A stretch of DNA of 64,000 nucleotides, from positions 1,054,001 through 1,118,000 of the forward strand of contig NZ_PHKV01000001.1 of the NCBI RefSeq assembly GCF_002846205.1, read 5' to 3'. The first letter of the stretch is position 1. Every line of letters begins with the position of its first letter. The translations under genes were made by a program, and so were the position numbers. The DNA is from Xanthomonas prunicola. GTDB lineage: Bacteria > Pseudomonadota > Gammaproteobacteria > Xanthomonadales > Xanthomonadaceae. Below the pieces are notes generated by a model that saw only the letters and a list, made by a program, of their open reading frames with translations, was not told where the DNA came from and made no database searches. Shown one piece after another: positions 30,380 through 40,278 of this stretch.

Positions 30380-31288
30380 CTATTTCTTCGCCGCAGACAA
30401 CTCGGCAATCACACGCTGCAAGCCAACGCGCCACTCGGGCAACGCGATACCGAAATCACGCTGCAATTTGTCGATGCACAACCGCGAATACGCCGGACGC
30501 TTCGCTGGTGTCGGATAGTCCGCAGTGGTGATCGGCACCACACGCGGCGCACGCTCCAGCAGACCGGCACTGACCGCCTCTTCGAAGATCGCCTCGGCAA
30601 ATCCATGCCAGCTGGTCTGGCCAGCCGCGGTGAGATGCCAGGTACCCGATGTCTCGGGCGTGCGCTGACGCAGCAGCTGTGCAGTGACATCGGCGATCAA
30701 TGCCGCCGGCGTCGGTGTTCCGATCTGATCGGCCACCACACGCAGCTCGTCGCGCTCCGCCCCCACCCGCAACATCGTGCGCAAGAAGTTCGCGCCATGC
30801 GAGGCGTACACCCAGGCAGTACGCAGGATCAGATGCTGCGCGCCGGAAGTACGGATGGCCTGCTCGCCGGCAAGCTTGGTTTCCCCGTAAACGCCGAGCG
30901 GCGAGGTCTGTGCGTCCTCGCGATATGGCGCTACGCCCTGCCCGTCGAAGACATAATCGGTGGAGTAATGCACGAGCGGTACGCGATTGGATGCGCACCA
31001 TGCCGCGATAACGCCGGGCGCCGTTGCGTTGGCACGTGTCGCGCTGTCCCGATCCTGCTCGGCACGGTCCACCGCCGTGTAAGCGGCGGCATTGACCACA
31101 CACGATGGCGTGATCCGATCCAGCAAAGCGGTCAGCGTCTCAGGCGCATCGAAGTCTGCTGTTTCGCACGCGCTGCCGTCAGGCAATTGGCCACTACGCG
31201 TGGTGGCCAGTACTGCGCCATCGACTGCCAGCGCACGCAGCAATTCCGTACCCACCTGCCCATTTGCACCTAGGACCAGCGTGGTCAC
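30380..31288 (-). CDS. rmlD: dTDP-4-dehydrorhamnose reductase
   Basis: Last step to dTDP-L-rhamnose. The 302-residue SDR has LVLGANGQVGTELLRAL at the N-terminus and the extended-family active site Tyr/Lys in YGETKLAGEQ. The GTG start at 31288 forms a GTGA overlap with the rmlC stop and places the nucleotide motif correctly; a longer ATG frame from 31381 overlaps rmlC deeply and is rejected. It is the last gene of rmlB-A-C-D. Confidence 0.94.
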   Translation of the reverse strand: MTTLVLGANGQVGTELLRALAVDGAVLATTRSGQLPDGSACETADFDAPETLTALLDRITPSCVVNAAAYTAVDRAEQDRDSATRANATAPGVIAAWCASNRVPLVHYSTDYVFDGQGVAPYREDAQTSPLGVYGETKLAGEQAIRTSGAQHLILRTAWVYASHGANFLRTMLRVGAERDELRVVADQIGTPTPAALIADVTAQLLRQRTPETSGTWHLTAAGQTSWHGFAEAIFEEAVSAGLLERAPRVVPITTADYPTPAKRPAYSRLCIDKLQRDFGIALPEWRVGLQRVIAELSAAKK

Positions 31289-31842
31289 GGTGCATACACC
31301 GGCAAGCGTTCGGCTGGCACATCGCTCAGGAACGGCGCAGCCGAGTCCTTTGCAGAGAGCAACGGATCGCTGATCGGCCAATCGATGCCAATCCCCGCAT
31401 CATCCCAGCGCACGCCGGCATCGGCCTCCTTCACATACACGTCGGTGCAAAGGTAACTGAACACTGCCCGCTCTGACAGCACCGCGAAGCCATGCGCAAA
31501 CCCTTCCGGTATCCAGAACTGCTTCTTGTTTTCTGCGCTCAACACCACCGCTGCCCACTGCCCGAAGTTGGGCGAGCCATGGCGGACATCGACCGCCACA
31601 TCGTAGACCTCACCCTCAAGCACGCTGACCAGCTTGCCCTGAGGACGCGGCCACTGGTAATGCAGACCACGCAAGACACCTTTGGCCGACGTGGAGACAT
31701 TGCTTTGCACGAACCGCGTCGGCAGACCATGTTGCCCGAAGCGCTCGGCATTCCACGTTTCAAAGAAGTACCCGCGTTCATCGCCGAACACTGCCGGCTC
31801 GATGACGACACAACCTGGTAAACGCGTTTCGACGATTTTCAA
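31285..31842 (-). CDS. rmlC: dTDP-4-dehydrorhamnose 3,5-epimerase
   Basis: A 185-residue cupin epimerase, third enzyme of dTDP-rhamnose synthesis. Motifs are [32 protein letters not shown] with the catalytic His, and [15 protein letters not shown]. It overlaps rmlA upstream (ATGA) and rmlD downstream (GTGA) by four bases each, so the three are translationally coupled. Confidence 0.95.
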   Translation of the reverse strand: MKIVETRLPGCVVIEPAVFGDERGYFFETWNAERFGQHGLPTRFVQSNVSTSAKGVLRGLHYQWPRPQGKLVSVLEGEVYDVAVDVRHGSPNFGQWAAVVLSAENKKQFWIPEGFAHGFAVLSERAVFSYLCTDVYVKEADAGVRWDDAGIGIDWPISDPLLSAKDSAAPFLSDVPAERLPVYAP

Positions 31843-32726
31843 GGTACGACTCCTCGCACAGCCAATTCGTGCAAATATTTGCCATAGTCATTTTTCAGCA
31901 ACGGAGCGGCCAGACGCTCCAGTTGCTCAGCATCGATCCAGCCTTGACCAAATGCGATTTCCTCGGGGCAGCACACCTGCAGGCCCTGACGCATCTGGAT
32001 GGTCTCGATGAAATTGGCCGCTTCGTGGAGCGACTGGTGCGTCCCGGTATCCAGCCATGCATACCCGCGCCCCAGGGGCTCAAGATGCAAATCGCCTGCA
32101 TCGAGGTAGCAGCGATTGAGATCGGTAATCTCCAGCTCGCCGCGCGGCGAGGGTTTCAAGGCGGCCGCATAATCGCTGGCTTTTCCATCGTAGAAATACA
32201 GACCGGTGACCGCATAGTTGGAGCGCGGCTTCTCAGGCTTTTCGGCGATATCGATGACTTTGCCTTGCTGATCGAATTCGGCCACGCCATAGCGCTCAGG
32301 ATCGTTGACCCAATAGCCGAAGACGGTTGCACCCTGCTCACGCGCATCGGCGCGGCGTAGCGTCTCGGTCAAACCGTGACCATGAAAAATATTGTCGCCC
32401 AACACCAGGCAACTCGGCTTGCCATCGACAAAATCGCGACCGATCAAATACGCCTGCGCCAACCCGTCCGGGCTGGGTTGCACGGCGTATTGAATGTTAA
32501 TTCCCCACTGAGAGCCGTCACCCAACAAGGATTGAAACAGCGCTTGCTCATGCGGCGTATTGATGATCAAAATATCGCGAATGCCTGCAAGCATCAGGAC
32601 GCTCAGCGGGTAATAGATCATCGGCTTGTCGTACACCGGCAGCAGCTGCTTACTCACGCCTTTGGTGATCGGATACAGGCGTGTGCCCGAGCCACCGGCC
32701 AAAATAATGCCTTTACGTTGTGTCAT
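31839..32726 (-). CDS. rmlA: Glucose-1-phosphate thymidylyltransferase
   Basis: Makes dTDP-glucose from dTTP and glucose-1-P. The 295-residue protein has [32 protein letters not shown], the catalytic LGDNIFHG and [10 protein letters not shown]. It is second in the operon, 54 bases after rmlB. A small GCCCGC/GCGGGC hairpin lies in that gap (32745-32766). Confidence 0.95.
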   Translation of the reverse strand: MTQRKGIILAGGSGTRLYPITKGVSKQLLPVYDKPMIYYPLSVLMLAGIRDILIINTPHEQALFQSLLGDGSQWGINIQYAVQPSPDGLAQAYLIGRDFVDGKPSCLVLGDNIFHGHGLTETLRRADAREQGATVFGYWVNDPERYGVAEFDQQGKVIDIAEKPEKPRSNYAVTGLYFYDGKASDYAAALKPSPRGELEITDLNRCYLDAGDLHLEPLGRGYAWLDTGTHQSLHEAANFIETIQMRQGLQVCCPEEIAFGQGWIDAEQLERLAAPLLKNDYGKYLHELAVRGVVP

Positions 32727-32780
32727 GAGATAGTTCCTTGTGAGGCCCGCACATGACCGCGCGGGCTCTTGCGGGGCGCG

Positions 32781-33836
32781 TTACGCCGAGGCGCCGATCC
32801 GTTCCAGCCGGTAACTGCCATCCAGCACGCCCTGCACCCACGCCTGGTTAGTCAGATACCACTCCACCGTCTGCGCGATGCCTTGCTCAAAGGTGTAGGC
32901 AGGCTCCCAGCCCAGGTCGTTCTTCAGCTTCGAGGCGTCGATCGCGTAACGGCGATCATGGCCCGGGCGGTCCGTCACATACGTGATCTGGCTCGCACGC
33001 GGCTTGCCATCGTCGCGTGGACGATGCTGATCCAGCAGTGCGCAGATCGCCTGCACGACTTCGATATTCTGGCGTTCTGAATTGCCGCCCACGTTGTAGG
33101 TCTCGCCGACCTTGCCCTTCGCCAACACGGTACGAATCGCTTCGCAGTGGTCGCTGACGAACAACCAGTCGCGCACCTGCTTGCCGTCGCCGTAGACCGG
33201 CAGCGGCTCGCCGGCAAGCGCCTTGGCGATCACCAGCGGAATGAGCTTTTCGGGGAAGTGGTACGGACCGTAATTGTTCGAACAATTGGTGGTCAGCACC
33301 GGCAGACCGTAGGTGTGGTGGAACGCACGCACCAGGTGATCCGAGGCCGCCTTGGACGCCGAATACGGCGAGTTCGGCGCGTAAGGTGTGGTCTCGGTGA
33401 ACTTACCGGTTTCGCCAAGCGTGCCGTAGACCTCGTCGGTTGAGACATGCAGAAAACGGAAAGCATCGCTGCGCGCGGTAGGCAGCGACTTCCAATAGTC
33501 GCGTACTGCTTCAAGCAGCGCTAAAGTTCCGACGACATTGGTTTGAATGAATGCGCCCGGACCTTCGATCGAGCGATCCACGTGGCTCTCGGCTGCGAAA
33601 TTCAGCACCGCGTCTGGCTGGTGTTCCTGCAACAGACGGGCGACCAACATACCGTCGCCAATATCGCCCTTGACGAAAACGTGGTCCGGATTGCCTTCCA
33701 GGGATGCCAACGTGTTCAGGTTTCCCGCATAGGTCAGTGCATCGAGATTGACCACGCGGATCCCGCGAGCCACTGCCTCAAGAACAAAGTTGCCACCAAT
33801 GAAGCCGGCACCGCCGGTTACAAGCCAAGTTGCCAC
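32781..33836 (-). CDS. rmlB: dTDP-glucose 4,6-dehydratase
   Basis: Second enzyme of the rhamnose pathway, 351 residues. [12 protein letters not shown] binds [13 protein letters not shown] carries catalytic Asp and Glu, and [10 protein letters not shown] carries the Tyr-Lys pair. The GTG at 33836 has AGGAGA upstream and gives the length I recall for Xanthomonas RmlB; a frame from 33905 extends into the promoter region. It is first gene of rmlBACD and is transcribed divergently from etfB. Confidence 0.94.
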   Translation of the reverse strand: MATWLVTGGAGFIGGNFVLEAVARGIRVVNLDALTYAGNLNTLASLEGNPDHVFVKGDIGDGMLVARLLQEHQPDAVLNFAAESHVDRSIEGPGAFIQTNVVGTLALLEAVRDYWKSLPTARSDAFRFLHVSTDEVYGTLGETGKFTETTPYAPNSPYSASKAASDHLVRAFHHTYGLPVLTTNCSNNYGPYHFPEKLIPLVIAKALAGEPLPVYGDGKQVRDWLFVSDHCEAIRTVLAKGKVGETYNVGGNSERQNIEVVQAICALLDQHRPRDDGKPRASQITYVTDRPGHDRRYAIDASKLKNDLGWEPAYTFEQGIAQTVEWYLTNQAWVQGVLDGSYRLERIGASA

Positions 33837-34061
33837 TGCTGATCTCCTGGTCGCGCGCAAGCCGCGCTGCATTTTCAAACCACACAGGATATACGGTCGG
33901 AGCAATACCGAGCGTAAGCATTGTCAACCAAGCATCCAGATGTTGCACCGCAGCATCCATACGCCATCGCATGGTCTGCCGGGCCCGGTTAGAATGGCCC
34001 CACTCCCGAGCCTGCCGCCGCGGCCGGGCCTTCCCGCAATAGCTGAAGGATCTCGTACACG

Positions 34062-34808
34062 ATGAAAATCCTCGTCGCCTACAAGCGCGTGGTGGACTAC
34101 AACGTCCGCATTCAGGTCAAGCCGGATGGCTCCGGCGTGGTGACCGACGGCGTCAAGCTTTCGCCCAACCCGTTCGACGAAATCGCCCTGGAAGAAGCAT
34201 TGCGCCTGCGCGATGCCGGGGCCGCCACCGAGGTGGTGGTCGCCACCCTGGCACCAGCCGATGCGGCTGCGCACCTGCGCAACGGCCTGGCCATGGGCGC
34301 CAATCGCGCGATCCATGTGGTCACCGACACGGCTGTTCAGCCGCTGACCGCCGCGCGGGCGCTGCTCAAATTGGTTGAGAAGGAACAGCCGGATTTGGTC
34401 ATCCTCGGCAAGCAGGCGATCGACGACGACGCCAACCAGACCGGCCAGATGCTCGCCACCCTCTGGGGCCGGCCGCAGGCCACCTTCGCCGGCAAGCTCG
34501 TCGTTGCCGATGGAAAGGCCACGGTCACGCGCGAGGTCGATGCCGGCCTGGAGACGCTGGAAGTGGACCTGCCGGCGGTGATCACCACCGATCTGCGCCT
34601 GAACGAGCCGCGCTTCATCAAGCTGCCGGACATCATGAAGGCCAAGAGCAAGCCGCTGGAGACCCTGGCCTTCGCCGATCTGGGTGTCGACGCGCACGAC
34701 AGTCTGACCACTACCCACTATGCGGCGCCGGCCAAGCGCAGCCGCGGCGTGATGGTCAAGGACGCCGCCGAACTGGTGGCCGCACTCAAGCAGAAGGGGT
34801 TGCTGTAA
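34062..34808 (+). CDS. etfB: Electron transfer flavoprotein beta subunit
   Basis: Small ETF subunit, 248 residues, AMP-binding. It has the N-terminal KILVAYKRVVDYNVRI, NPFDEIALEEALRL and the recognition loop region DLRLNEPRFIKLPDIMKAKSK. It overlaps etfA by one base (TAATG). Electrons from acyl-CoA dehydrogenases pass through ETF to the ETF-QO encoded at 22179. Confidence 0.95.
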   Translation: MKILVAYKRVVDYNVRIQVKPDGSGVVTDGVKLSPNPFDEIALEEALRLRDAGAATEVVVATLAPADAAAHLRNGLAMGANRAIHVVTDTAVQPLTAARALLKLVEKEQPDLVILGKQAIDDDANQTGQMLATLWGRPQATFAGKLVVADGKATVTREVDAGLETLEVDLPAVITTDLRLNEPRFIKLPDIMKAKSKPLETLAFADLGVDAHDSLTTTHYAAPAKRSRGVMVKDAAELVAALKQKGLL

Positions 34809-35752
34809 TGGCCAAGATTCTCGTTGTCGCTGAACACCTCAATGGCCAGCTCAACGCCGCCACCGCCAAGACGCTGAGCGCTGCGCTGGCGATCTCGGCC
34901 GACTCCATCGATGTGGTTGTACTGGCAGCCGACCCGGCCGCAGTCGCGGCGCAAGCCGCGCAGCTGGCGGGCGTCGCCCGTGTACTGACCGTGGCCAATG
35001 CCGCCAACGCGCATGCCATCGCGCAGGTGCTGGGACCGCAGATCGCCCAGCTGGCTGGCCAGGGCTATACGCACGTGTTCGGCCCCTCGACCACGTTCGG
35101 CAAGGACCTGATGCCGGTCGTGGCTGCGCTGCTGGGCGTGAACCAGATCTCCGATCTGATGTCGGTCGAAGACGCTCACACCTTCAAGCGGCCGATCTAC
35201 GCCGGCAACGCCATCATCACGGTGACAGCCCCGGCAGATCAGGTCGTGGTCGCCACGGTGCGCAGTGCCTCATGGCCGGAAGCCGCCGGCGGTGGAAGCG
35301 CCACGATTGAGTCGGTCACGGTGGATGCTGCGCTACCGACCCATACCCGTTTTGTTGGCTTGGCCGCAGGCAGCTCCGATCGCCCCGACCTGCAGAGCGC
35401 AAAGCGCGTGGTCTCCGGCGGCCGCGGCGTCGGCTCGGCAGAAAACTTCAAGCACATCTACAGCCTGGCCGACAAACTCGGCGCTGCCGTGGGTGCTTCA
35501 CGTGCTGCAGTGGATGCCGGTTACGTGCCCAACGAACTGCAGGTCGGCCAGACCGGCAAGATCATCGCCCCTGAACTGTACATGGCAATCGGCATCAGTG
35601 GCGCCATCCAGCATCTGACCGGCATCAAGGACGCCGGCACGATCGTGGCGATCAACAAGGACCCGGAGTCGCCGATCTTTGAGATCGCCGATATCGGCTT
35701 GGTCGGGGATTTGTTTGCGCTGCTACCGGAGCTGGAGACTGCGCTGGGCTGA
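34808..35752 (+). CDS. etfA: Electron transfer flavoprotein alpha subunit
   Basis: Large ETF subunit, 314 residues, FAD-binding. The C-terminal half shows [46 protein letters not shown] and [11 protein letters not shown]. It is the conserved left border of the Xanthomonas LPS locus; the first variable gene begins 15 bases past its stop. Confidence 0.95.
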   Translation: MAKILVVAEHLNGQLNAATAKTLSAALAISADSIDVVVLAADPAAVAAQAAQLAGVARVLTVANAANAHAIAQVLGPQIAQLAGQGYTHVFGPSTTFGKDLMPVVAALLGVNQISDLMSVEDAHTFKRPIYAGNAIITVTAPADQVVVATVRSASWPEAAGGGSATIESVTVDAALPTHTRFVGLAAGSSDRPDLQSAKRVVSGGRGVGSAENFKHIYSLADKLGAAVGASRAAVDAGYVPNELQVGQTGKIIAPELYMAIGISGAIQHLTGIKDAGTIVAINKDPESPIFEIADIGLVGDLFALLPELETALG

Positions 35753-35767
35753 GGTCCATCCGCTGCA

Positions 35768-36754
35768 ATGGACTCACCCTCGCCCCCTGTCCTCAACGGT
35801 GCCGCAAAATTGCGGCACCGTCTGGATTATCTGGCCGCCTTTGTTGCCGTGCTCTGCGCCAGTTACGTCGCCGTCTTGGTCTGGGTGGACAACGGGAACG
35901 GAACGTTTTCGCGGCTGAATGACGTCTGGCACCTGATGCTGCTTGCAATTGTGCCAGTCTCGTTGACGTACCTGTTTCGGTATTGGCGCTGGCAATGGCT
36001 GCTTGGTCGCAAAGGACATCACGTACCAGTGGGACTTGGCCTGGCTGGCTATTTGGCAGGCTTCGCGCTGACCGCCACGCCCGGCAAGGCAGGCGAGCTG
36101 ATGCGGATTCGTTACTTCGCGCGGATGGGTATTCCGGCCGAGCGCACGTTGGGTGTCTTCGTCTTCGAGCGCGCGTCCGACCTCTTGGTCATCCTGTCGC
36201 TGTCTTTGCTGGCCGCATCGGTATTTCCCACCTTGGGCGCGCTAGCTGCAGTAGTGCTGGGATTTGTCTGCGTGCTGTTCGGTGCGGCCGCTTGGCCAGC
36301 CTTATTGGACAACTTGGCAGGTTTGACCGCGCGGCTTCCCGGCCGCTGGCTGCGACGTCTCGCGCACTTTTGCCTTGCGGCAGCCTTGGAACTGCGTAGC
36401 TGCCTGGATGTGCCAGCGTTTGGGCAAAGCATGCTCGCCGGATTCCTCGCCTGGGGACTGACCTCGGCAGTTTTCGTGAGCCTTTGCGTCGGCATGGGCT
36501 TGCACCTGGATCCTATTGTCGCGTTCGGCATTTACCCGCTTGCGATGCTGATCGGCGCGCTGTCGTTCGTCCCCGGTGGCGTCGGCACGACCGAATTGGC
36601 TATCGTATTGATGCTCAATCGGCTCGGAATTTCTACTGCAGACGCCATTGCAGTCGCCGTCGCGGCGCGCCTGGTGACGCTTTGGTACGCCATTCTCGTG
36701 GGCGCTGTGTCTCTGCTTGCCGCAGAATTCGCCATTCGCAAGAGCGCGCGTTGA
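35768..36754 (+). CDS. LPG-synthase-TM/UPF0104 family flippase-like membrane protein
   Basis: A 328-residue integral membrane protein with about eight helices. It has the family hallmarks [31 protein letters not shown] and [15 protein letters not shown]. Members include lipid flippase-like and AglD-like proteins. It is first gene of the variable locus and lies 45 bases before the HAD-UbiA gene, so it may move a lipid-linked sugar across the membrane; this is inference. A perfect 11-bp hairpin (35797-35820) overlaps its first codons, so a downstream start cannot be excluded. Confidence 0.75.
   Translation: MDSPSPPVLNGAAKLRHRLDYLAAFVAVLCASYVAVLVWVDNGNGTFSRLNDVWHLMLLAIVPVSLTYLFRYWRWQWLLGRKGHHVPVGLGLAGYLAGFALTATPGKAGELMRIRYFARMGIPAERTLGVFVFERASDLLVILSLSLLAASVFPTLGALAAVVLGFVCVLFGAAAWPALLDNLAGLTARLPGRWLRRLAHFCLAAALELRSCLDVPAFGQSMLAGFLAWGLTSAVFVSLCVGMGLHLDPIVAFGIYPLAMLIGALSFVPGGVGTTELAIVLMLNRLGISTADAIAVAVAARLVTLWYAILVGAVSLLAAEFAIRKSAR
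35797..35820. repeat. Perfect inverted repeat at the etfA/LPS-locus junction
   Basis: CGGTGCCGCAA (35797-35807) and TTGCGGCACCG (35810-35820) pair over 11 bases. The repeat begins 44 bases after the etfA stop and no T run follows. It lies inside the N-terminal codons of the flippase-like gene. Confidence 0.6.
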
Positions 36755-36799
36755 TCGGCAGGTATAATCGGCGCCCCGCAATGGATCGCCAGGCAGTCG

Positions 36800-38245
36800 A
36801 TGTCCGCCCCTACCAGCAGCTCCACCCGTCCGGTTGTTTCGGGACGCGCCTTGTGCGTGGATCTGGATGGCACGCTTTTGAATTCGGACATTCTCTACGA
36901 GTCCGTGCTGGCGTTGCTGGCACGAAACCCGCTGTACCTGTTCTTGCTGCCGTTGTGGCTGATGCGTGGGAAGGCTGCGCTAAAGCGGGAGCTTGCGTCC
37001 CGCGTCGTCCTGCCTGCAGAGACCTTGCCCTACAACCACCAAGTGCTAGAGCTGTTGCGCACCACGACGCAACGTCCGCGTGTGCTGTGCACGGCGTCCG
37101 ACGAGCTCCTGGTGCAGCCCATTGCAGAGCATCTAGGCCTCTTCGAGCAGGTCATTGCCAGTGATGGCAAGCGCAATCTGTCTGGGCGCAACAAGGCGGA
37201 TGTGCTGGTCGAGGCGTTTGGTCAGGGCAACTTTGATTACGCGGGCAACGGCAGCGTGGATTTGCACGTATGGGACAAGGCCGGTGGCGCATGGGTCGTC
37301 AACAACGGCCTTGCCCTGGCTAAAGCGGCCTCGCAGCGGACAACTGTGCATGCGCATTGGCCTGCTCCGCCGCGCGCCCGTGCATGGCTGAAAGCGTTGC
37401 GCCTGCATCAATGGCTGAAGAATCTGCTGGTATTCGTTCCGCTGCTGACCGCGCACCGCTTCCTGGATCTGGAATCGGTCCTGCAATCCACGATTGCGCT
37501 GGTTGCGTTCGGGTTATGCGCTTCCGGTGTCTATGTGCTCAATGATCTGCTGGACCTGACGCCTGATCGTCAGCATCCGCGCAAGCGCAAGCGTCCGTTC
37601 GCGGCAGGTCGTCTTCCTCTTTTGCAGGGCCTGCTGGCTGCCCCGGCACTGACAGTAGCAGGCCTCCTGCTGTCGCTGGCGTGCAACATTGAATTCACCT
37701 TGGTCTTGCTTGCCTACTACGTCATGACCTTGGCGTATTCGCTGCGCTTGAAGCGCATCGTGATGATCGACGTGGTGCTGCTCGCAGCGCTCTACACCGT
37801 ACGCATCATCGGCGGGGCAGTGGCGATTGGCATCGAGCTATCGTTCTGGCTATTGGCATTTTCGATGTTCATGTTCCTTTCGCTTGCGCTGCTCAAGCGC
37901 TACACGGAACTACATGCCATGTTGAGCAGCGGCAAGACCAGGGCCAGTGGCCGAGCCTATTCGGTAGAGGATCTCTCGCTGTTGCAATCCATGGGCGCGG
38001 CGGCTGGCTACATCGCGGTGATGGTGATGGCGCTGTACATCAACAGTCCCGAGAGTGTGGAGCTCTACCGCAATCCCAAACTGCTCTGGCTGGTATGCCC
38101 GGTGTTGCTGTATTGGGTGAGCCGGGTCTGGATCATTGCTCATCGCGGAGAGATGCACGATGACCCGATCGTGTTCGCTGCCACCGATCGCGTTAGCCAG
38201 ATCGTTGTGGTGCTGTGCGGGTTGTTCGCCCTGAGCGCCATCTGA
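36800..38245 (+). CDS. HAD-UbiA fusion: probable polyprenyl-phosphate phosphoribosyltransferase/phosphatase
   Basis: A 481-residue two-domain protein. Residues about 15-180 form a HAD hydrolase (DLDGT at 21-25, later FDYAGNGSVD), and about 195-481 form a UbiA prenyltransferase (LRLHQWLKNLL; NDLLDLTPDRQHP at 248-260; a second Asp-rich loop less clear) with about eight helices. In mycobacteria UbiA (Rv3806c) attaches phosphoribose from PRPP to decaprenyl phosphate, and a phosphatase then removes the 5-phosphate. The fusion could do both. DprE1- and DprE2-like genes follow at once, which strongly supports this reading. UbiA families also act on quinones and haem. Confidence 0.78.
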   Translation: MSAPTSSSTRPVVSGRALCVDLDGTLLNSDILYESVLALLARNPLYLFLLPLWLMRGKAALKRELASRVVLPAETLPYNHQVLELLRTTTQRPRVLCTASDELLVQPIAEHLGLFEQVIASDGKRNLSGRNKADVLVEAFGQGNFDYAGNGSVDLHVWDKAGGAWVVNNGLALAKAASQRTTVHAHWPAPPRARAWLKALRLHQWLKNLLVFVPLLTAHRFLDLESVLQSTIALVAFGLCASGVYVLNDLLDLTPDRQHPRKRKRPFAAGRLPLLQGLLAAPALTVAGLLLSLACNIEFTLVLLAYYVMTLAYSLRLKRIVMIDVVLLAALYTVRIIGGAVAIGIELSFWLLAFSMFMFLSLALLKRYTELHAMLSSGKTRASGRAYSVEDLSLLQSMGAAAGYIAVMVMALYINSPESVELYRNPKLLWLVCPVLLYWVSRVWIIAHRGEMHDDPIVFAATDRVSQIVVVLCGLFALSAI

Positions 38246-39546
38246 TGGCGGCGGGGCAGTCCTGGGGCCGCTATCCCAGCGCGCAGCAAACGCTGCTACC
38301 GATCAACGATCGCGCGGCAAGCCTACCAACATTCGACGGCCTTGCCCTGCCGCGTGGTAACGGACGCAGTTATGGCGACAGTTGCCTAAACCCGGACGGT
38401 GCACTGCTGTGCGCACGTGGGCTTGATCGATTTATCGCGTTTGATCCGGCCAGTGGCGTACTTCGCTGTGAGGCGGGCGTCACACTTAACGAGATCATCG
38501 AGCTAGTTCTGCCGCAAGGCTGGTTTCTGCCAGTGACGCCCGGCACGCGCTACGTCACCGTTGCCGGCGCAATTGCCAACGATGTGCATGGCAAGAACCA
38601 CCATCGCACCGGCAATTTTGGTCATCATGTGCGCGCATTCGAGCTACTGCGTAGCGACGGCGAGCGGCGAGTGTGCATGCCAAATGATGCCGACCACTGG
38701 TTCGCAGCCACCGTCGGCGGGCTAGGGCTCACTGGCCTGATCACCTGGGCTGAAATCCAATTACGCCGCGTCGGCAGTCCCACACTGGAAGCAGAAAACA
38801 TTCGCTTCGGCTCGCTCGATGAGTTCTTCGAGTTATCGAAGGCGTCGGCAGGAAGCCACGAGTACAGCGTTGCCTGGATTGACTGTTTGGCAAGCGGCAC
38901 AGCACGCGGACGTGGGCACTTCACCCGCGCCGATCACTGCACCGGGCTTGCCCAGGAGCGACCGAAATCGCCGGGCGCTGGATTATCCATGCCTGTCACC
39001 CCACCGATTTCGTTGGTGAACAAGTTATCCCTGCGACCTTTCAACGCGCTTTACTACTGGCGCCAGCCCGCACCCCGCAAACGCTTCGTCAGCCACCTCT
39101 TACCGTTTTTTTACCCACTTGACGGCATCCGTGACTGGAACCGCATGTATGGTCCTTCCGGATTTCTGCAGTATCAATGTGTCTTGCCGCCTGCAACCGC
39201 GCGGGACGGAGTCGACGCGCTGCTCACTGAGATCGCGCGCAGCGGCAGCGGCTCGTTCCTGGCTGTGTTGAAAGAATTTGGCGACACACCGTCCATCGGG
39301 ATGCTGTCTTTCCCAAGGCCGGGAACGACCTTGGCTTTGGACTTTCCCAACACTGGTCCTGACGTCTTCCGCCTGCTTGAGCGACTCGACCGGATCGTCG
39401 ACGAGGCAGGCGGCGCTCTGTACCCTGCCAAGGACGCACGTATGGCAGCACAGTCGTTCCAGCGCGCCTATGGTCGCTGGCGCGAGTTCGGCAGCTATCT
39501 CGATCCACGTTTTTCTTCCGGCTTCTGGCGCCGGGTCACGGAGTAG
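38245..39546 (+). CDS. DprE1-like FAD-dependent oxidase
   Basis: A 433-residue VAO/PCMH-type flavoprotein. Near the N-terminus PRGNGRSYGDSCLN and later VAGAIANDVHGKNHHRTGNF match the FAD domain and the HGKNHH motif of mycobacterial DprE1, which oxidises the 2'-OH of decaprenyl-phosphoryl-ribose. The ATG overlaps the UbiA stop (TGATG), and the reductase follows three bases after the stop. The pair would epimerise ribose to arabinose. Other sugar or D-lactone oxidases share the fold, but the neighbours make DprE1 the best match. Confidence 0.82.
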   Translation: MAAGQSWGRYPSAQQTLLPINDRAASLPTFDGLALPRGNGRSYGDSCLNPDGALLCARGLDRFIAFDPASGVLRCEAGVTLNEIIELVLPQGWFLPVTPGTRYVTVAGAIANDVHGKNHHRTGNFGHHVRAFELLRSDGERRVCMPNDADHWFAATVGGLGLTGLITWAEIQLRRVGSPTLEAENIRFGSLDEFFELSKASAGSHEYSVAWIDCLASGTARGRGHFTRADHCTGLAQERPKSPGAGLSMPVTPPISLVNKLSLRPFNALYYWRQPAPRKRFVSHLLPFFYPLDGIRDWNRMYGPSGFLQYQCVLPPATARDGVDALLTEIARSGSGSFLAVLKEFGDTPSIGMLSFPRPGTTLALDFPNTGPDVFRLLERLDRIVDEAGGALYPAKDARMAAQSFQRAYGRWREFGSYLDPRFSSGFWRRVTE

Positions 39547-39548
39547 AC

Positions 39549-40277
39549 ATGCAACGCGTCCTCATCATCGGGGCCACCTCGGCCATCGCCGAAGCAACCG
39601 CCCGACGCTATGCCGCACGCGGGGCGGCCATCCATCTGCTCGGCCGCCAGGCCGCGCGCCTGCAAACAATTGCGGCAGACCTCACGACCCGCGGTGCCCG
39701 AAGCAGCATCGGCGTGCTGGATGTCAACGATAGTGCACATCATGGCGACATCCTGGATGCGGCCTGGGCTGCGTTGGGCGGTGTCGATGTTGTGTTGATC
39801 GCGCATGGCACGCTGCCAGATCAGGCTGCGTGTAACGCTTCGGTCGAATTGTCGCTGCGTGAATTCGCAACCAACGGCACCTCCACGATTGCCCTGTGCG
39901 CGGCGATTGTGCCGCGACTGACGTCGGGCGCCACGCTTGCAGTCATTTCTTCCGTGGCGGGAGACCGCGGTCGAGCCAGCAACTACCTCTATGGCAGCGC
40001 CAAGGCGGCTGTCACTGCCTACCTCAGCGGGTTGGGTCAGCGGCTGCGTCCGGACGGTATCAACGTGCTCACGATCAAGCCGGGCTTCGTCGACACCCCC
40101 ATGACTGCGGCGTTCAAGAAGGGCGCACTGTGGGCAAAGCCGGACCAGATCGCCAAGGGGATTCTCAGTGCAGTGGACAAGCGTCGCGCTGTGGCCTACC
40201 TGCCTAATTTCTGGTGGGCGATCATGTTGGTGATCAAGAACATCCCAGAATTCATTTTTCGCAGGATCAAGCTCTGA
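39549..40277 (+). CDS. DprE2-like short-chain reductase
   Basis: A 242-residue SDR with IIGATSAIAEATARRYAARG for cofactor binding, VLIAHG in place of NNAG, SSVAGDRGR and the catalytic YGSAKAAV. Mycobacterial DprE2 reduces the 2-keto intermediate made by DprE1 to decaprenyl-phosphoryl-arabinose. The C-terminus ends in a hydrophobic/basic segment (FWWAIMLVIKNIPEFIFRRIK), which may hold it at the membrane near its lipid substrate. The spacing to DprE1 is three bases and to the next gene one base. Confidence 0.82.
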   Translation: MQRVLIIGATSAIAEATARRYAARGAAIHLLGRQAARLQTIAADLTTRGARSSIGVLDVNDSAHHGDILDAAWAALGGVDVVLIAHGTLPDQAACNASVELSLREFATNGTSTIALCAAIVPRLTSGATLAVISSVAGDRGRASNYLYGSAKAAVTAYLSGLGQRLRPDGINVLTIKPGFVDTPMTAAFKKGALWAKPDQIAKGILSAVDKRRAVAYLPNFWWAIMLVIKNIPEFIFRRIKL

Positions 40278-40278
40278 C

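Noticed and set aside
33960..34000. Possible etfB promoter with TAGAAT at 33990-33995
   Set aside because: At 17 bases upstream the -35 position reads TCGCAT, which is too far from consensus to call.
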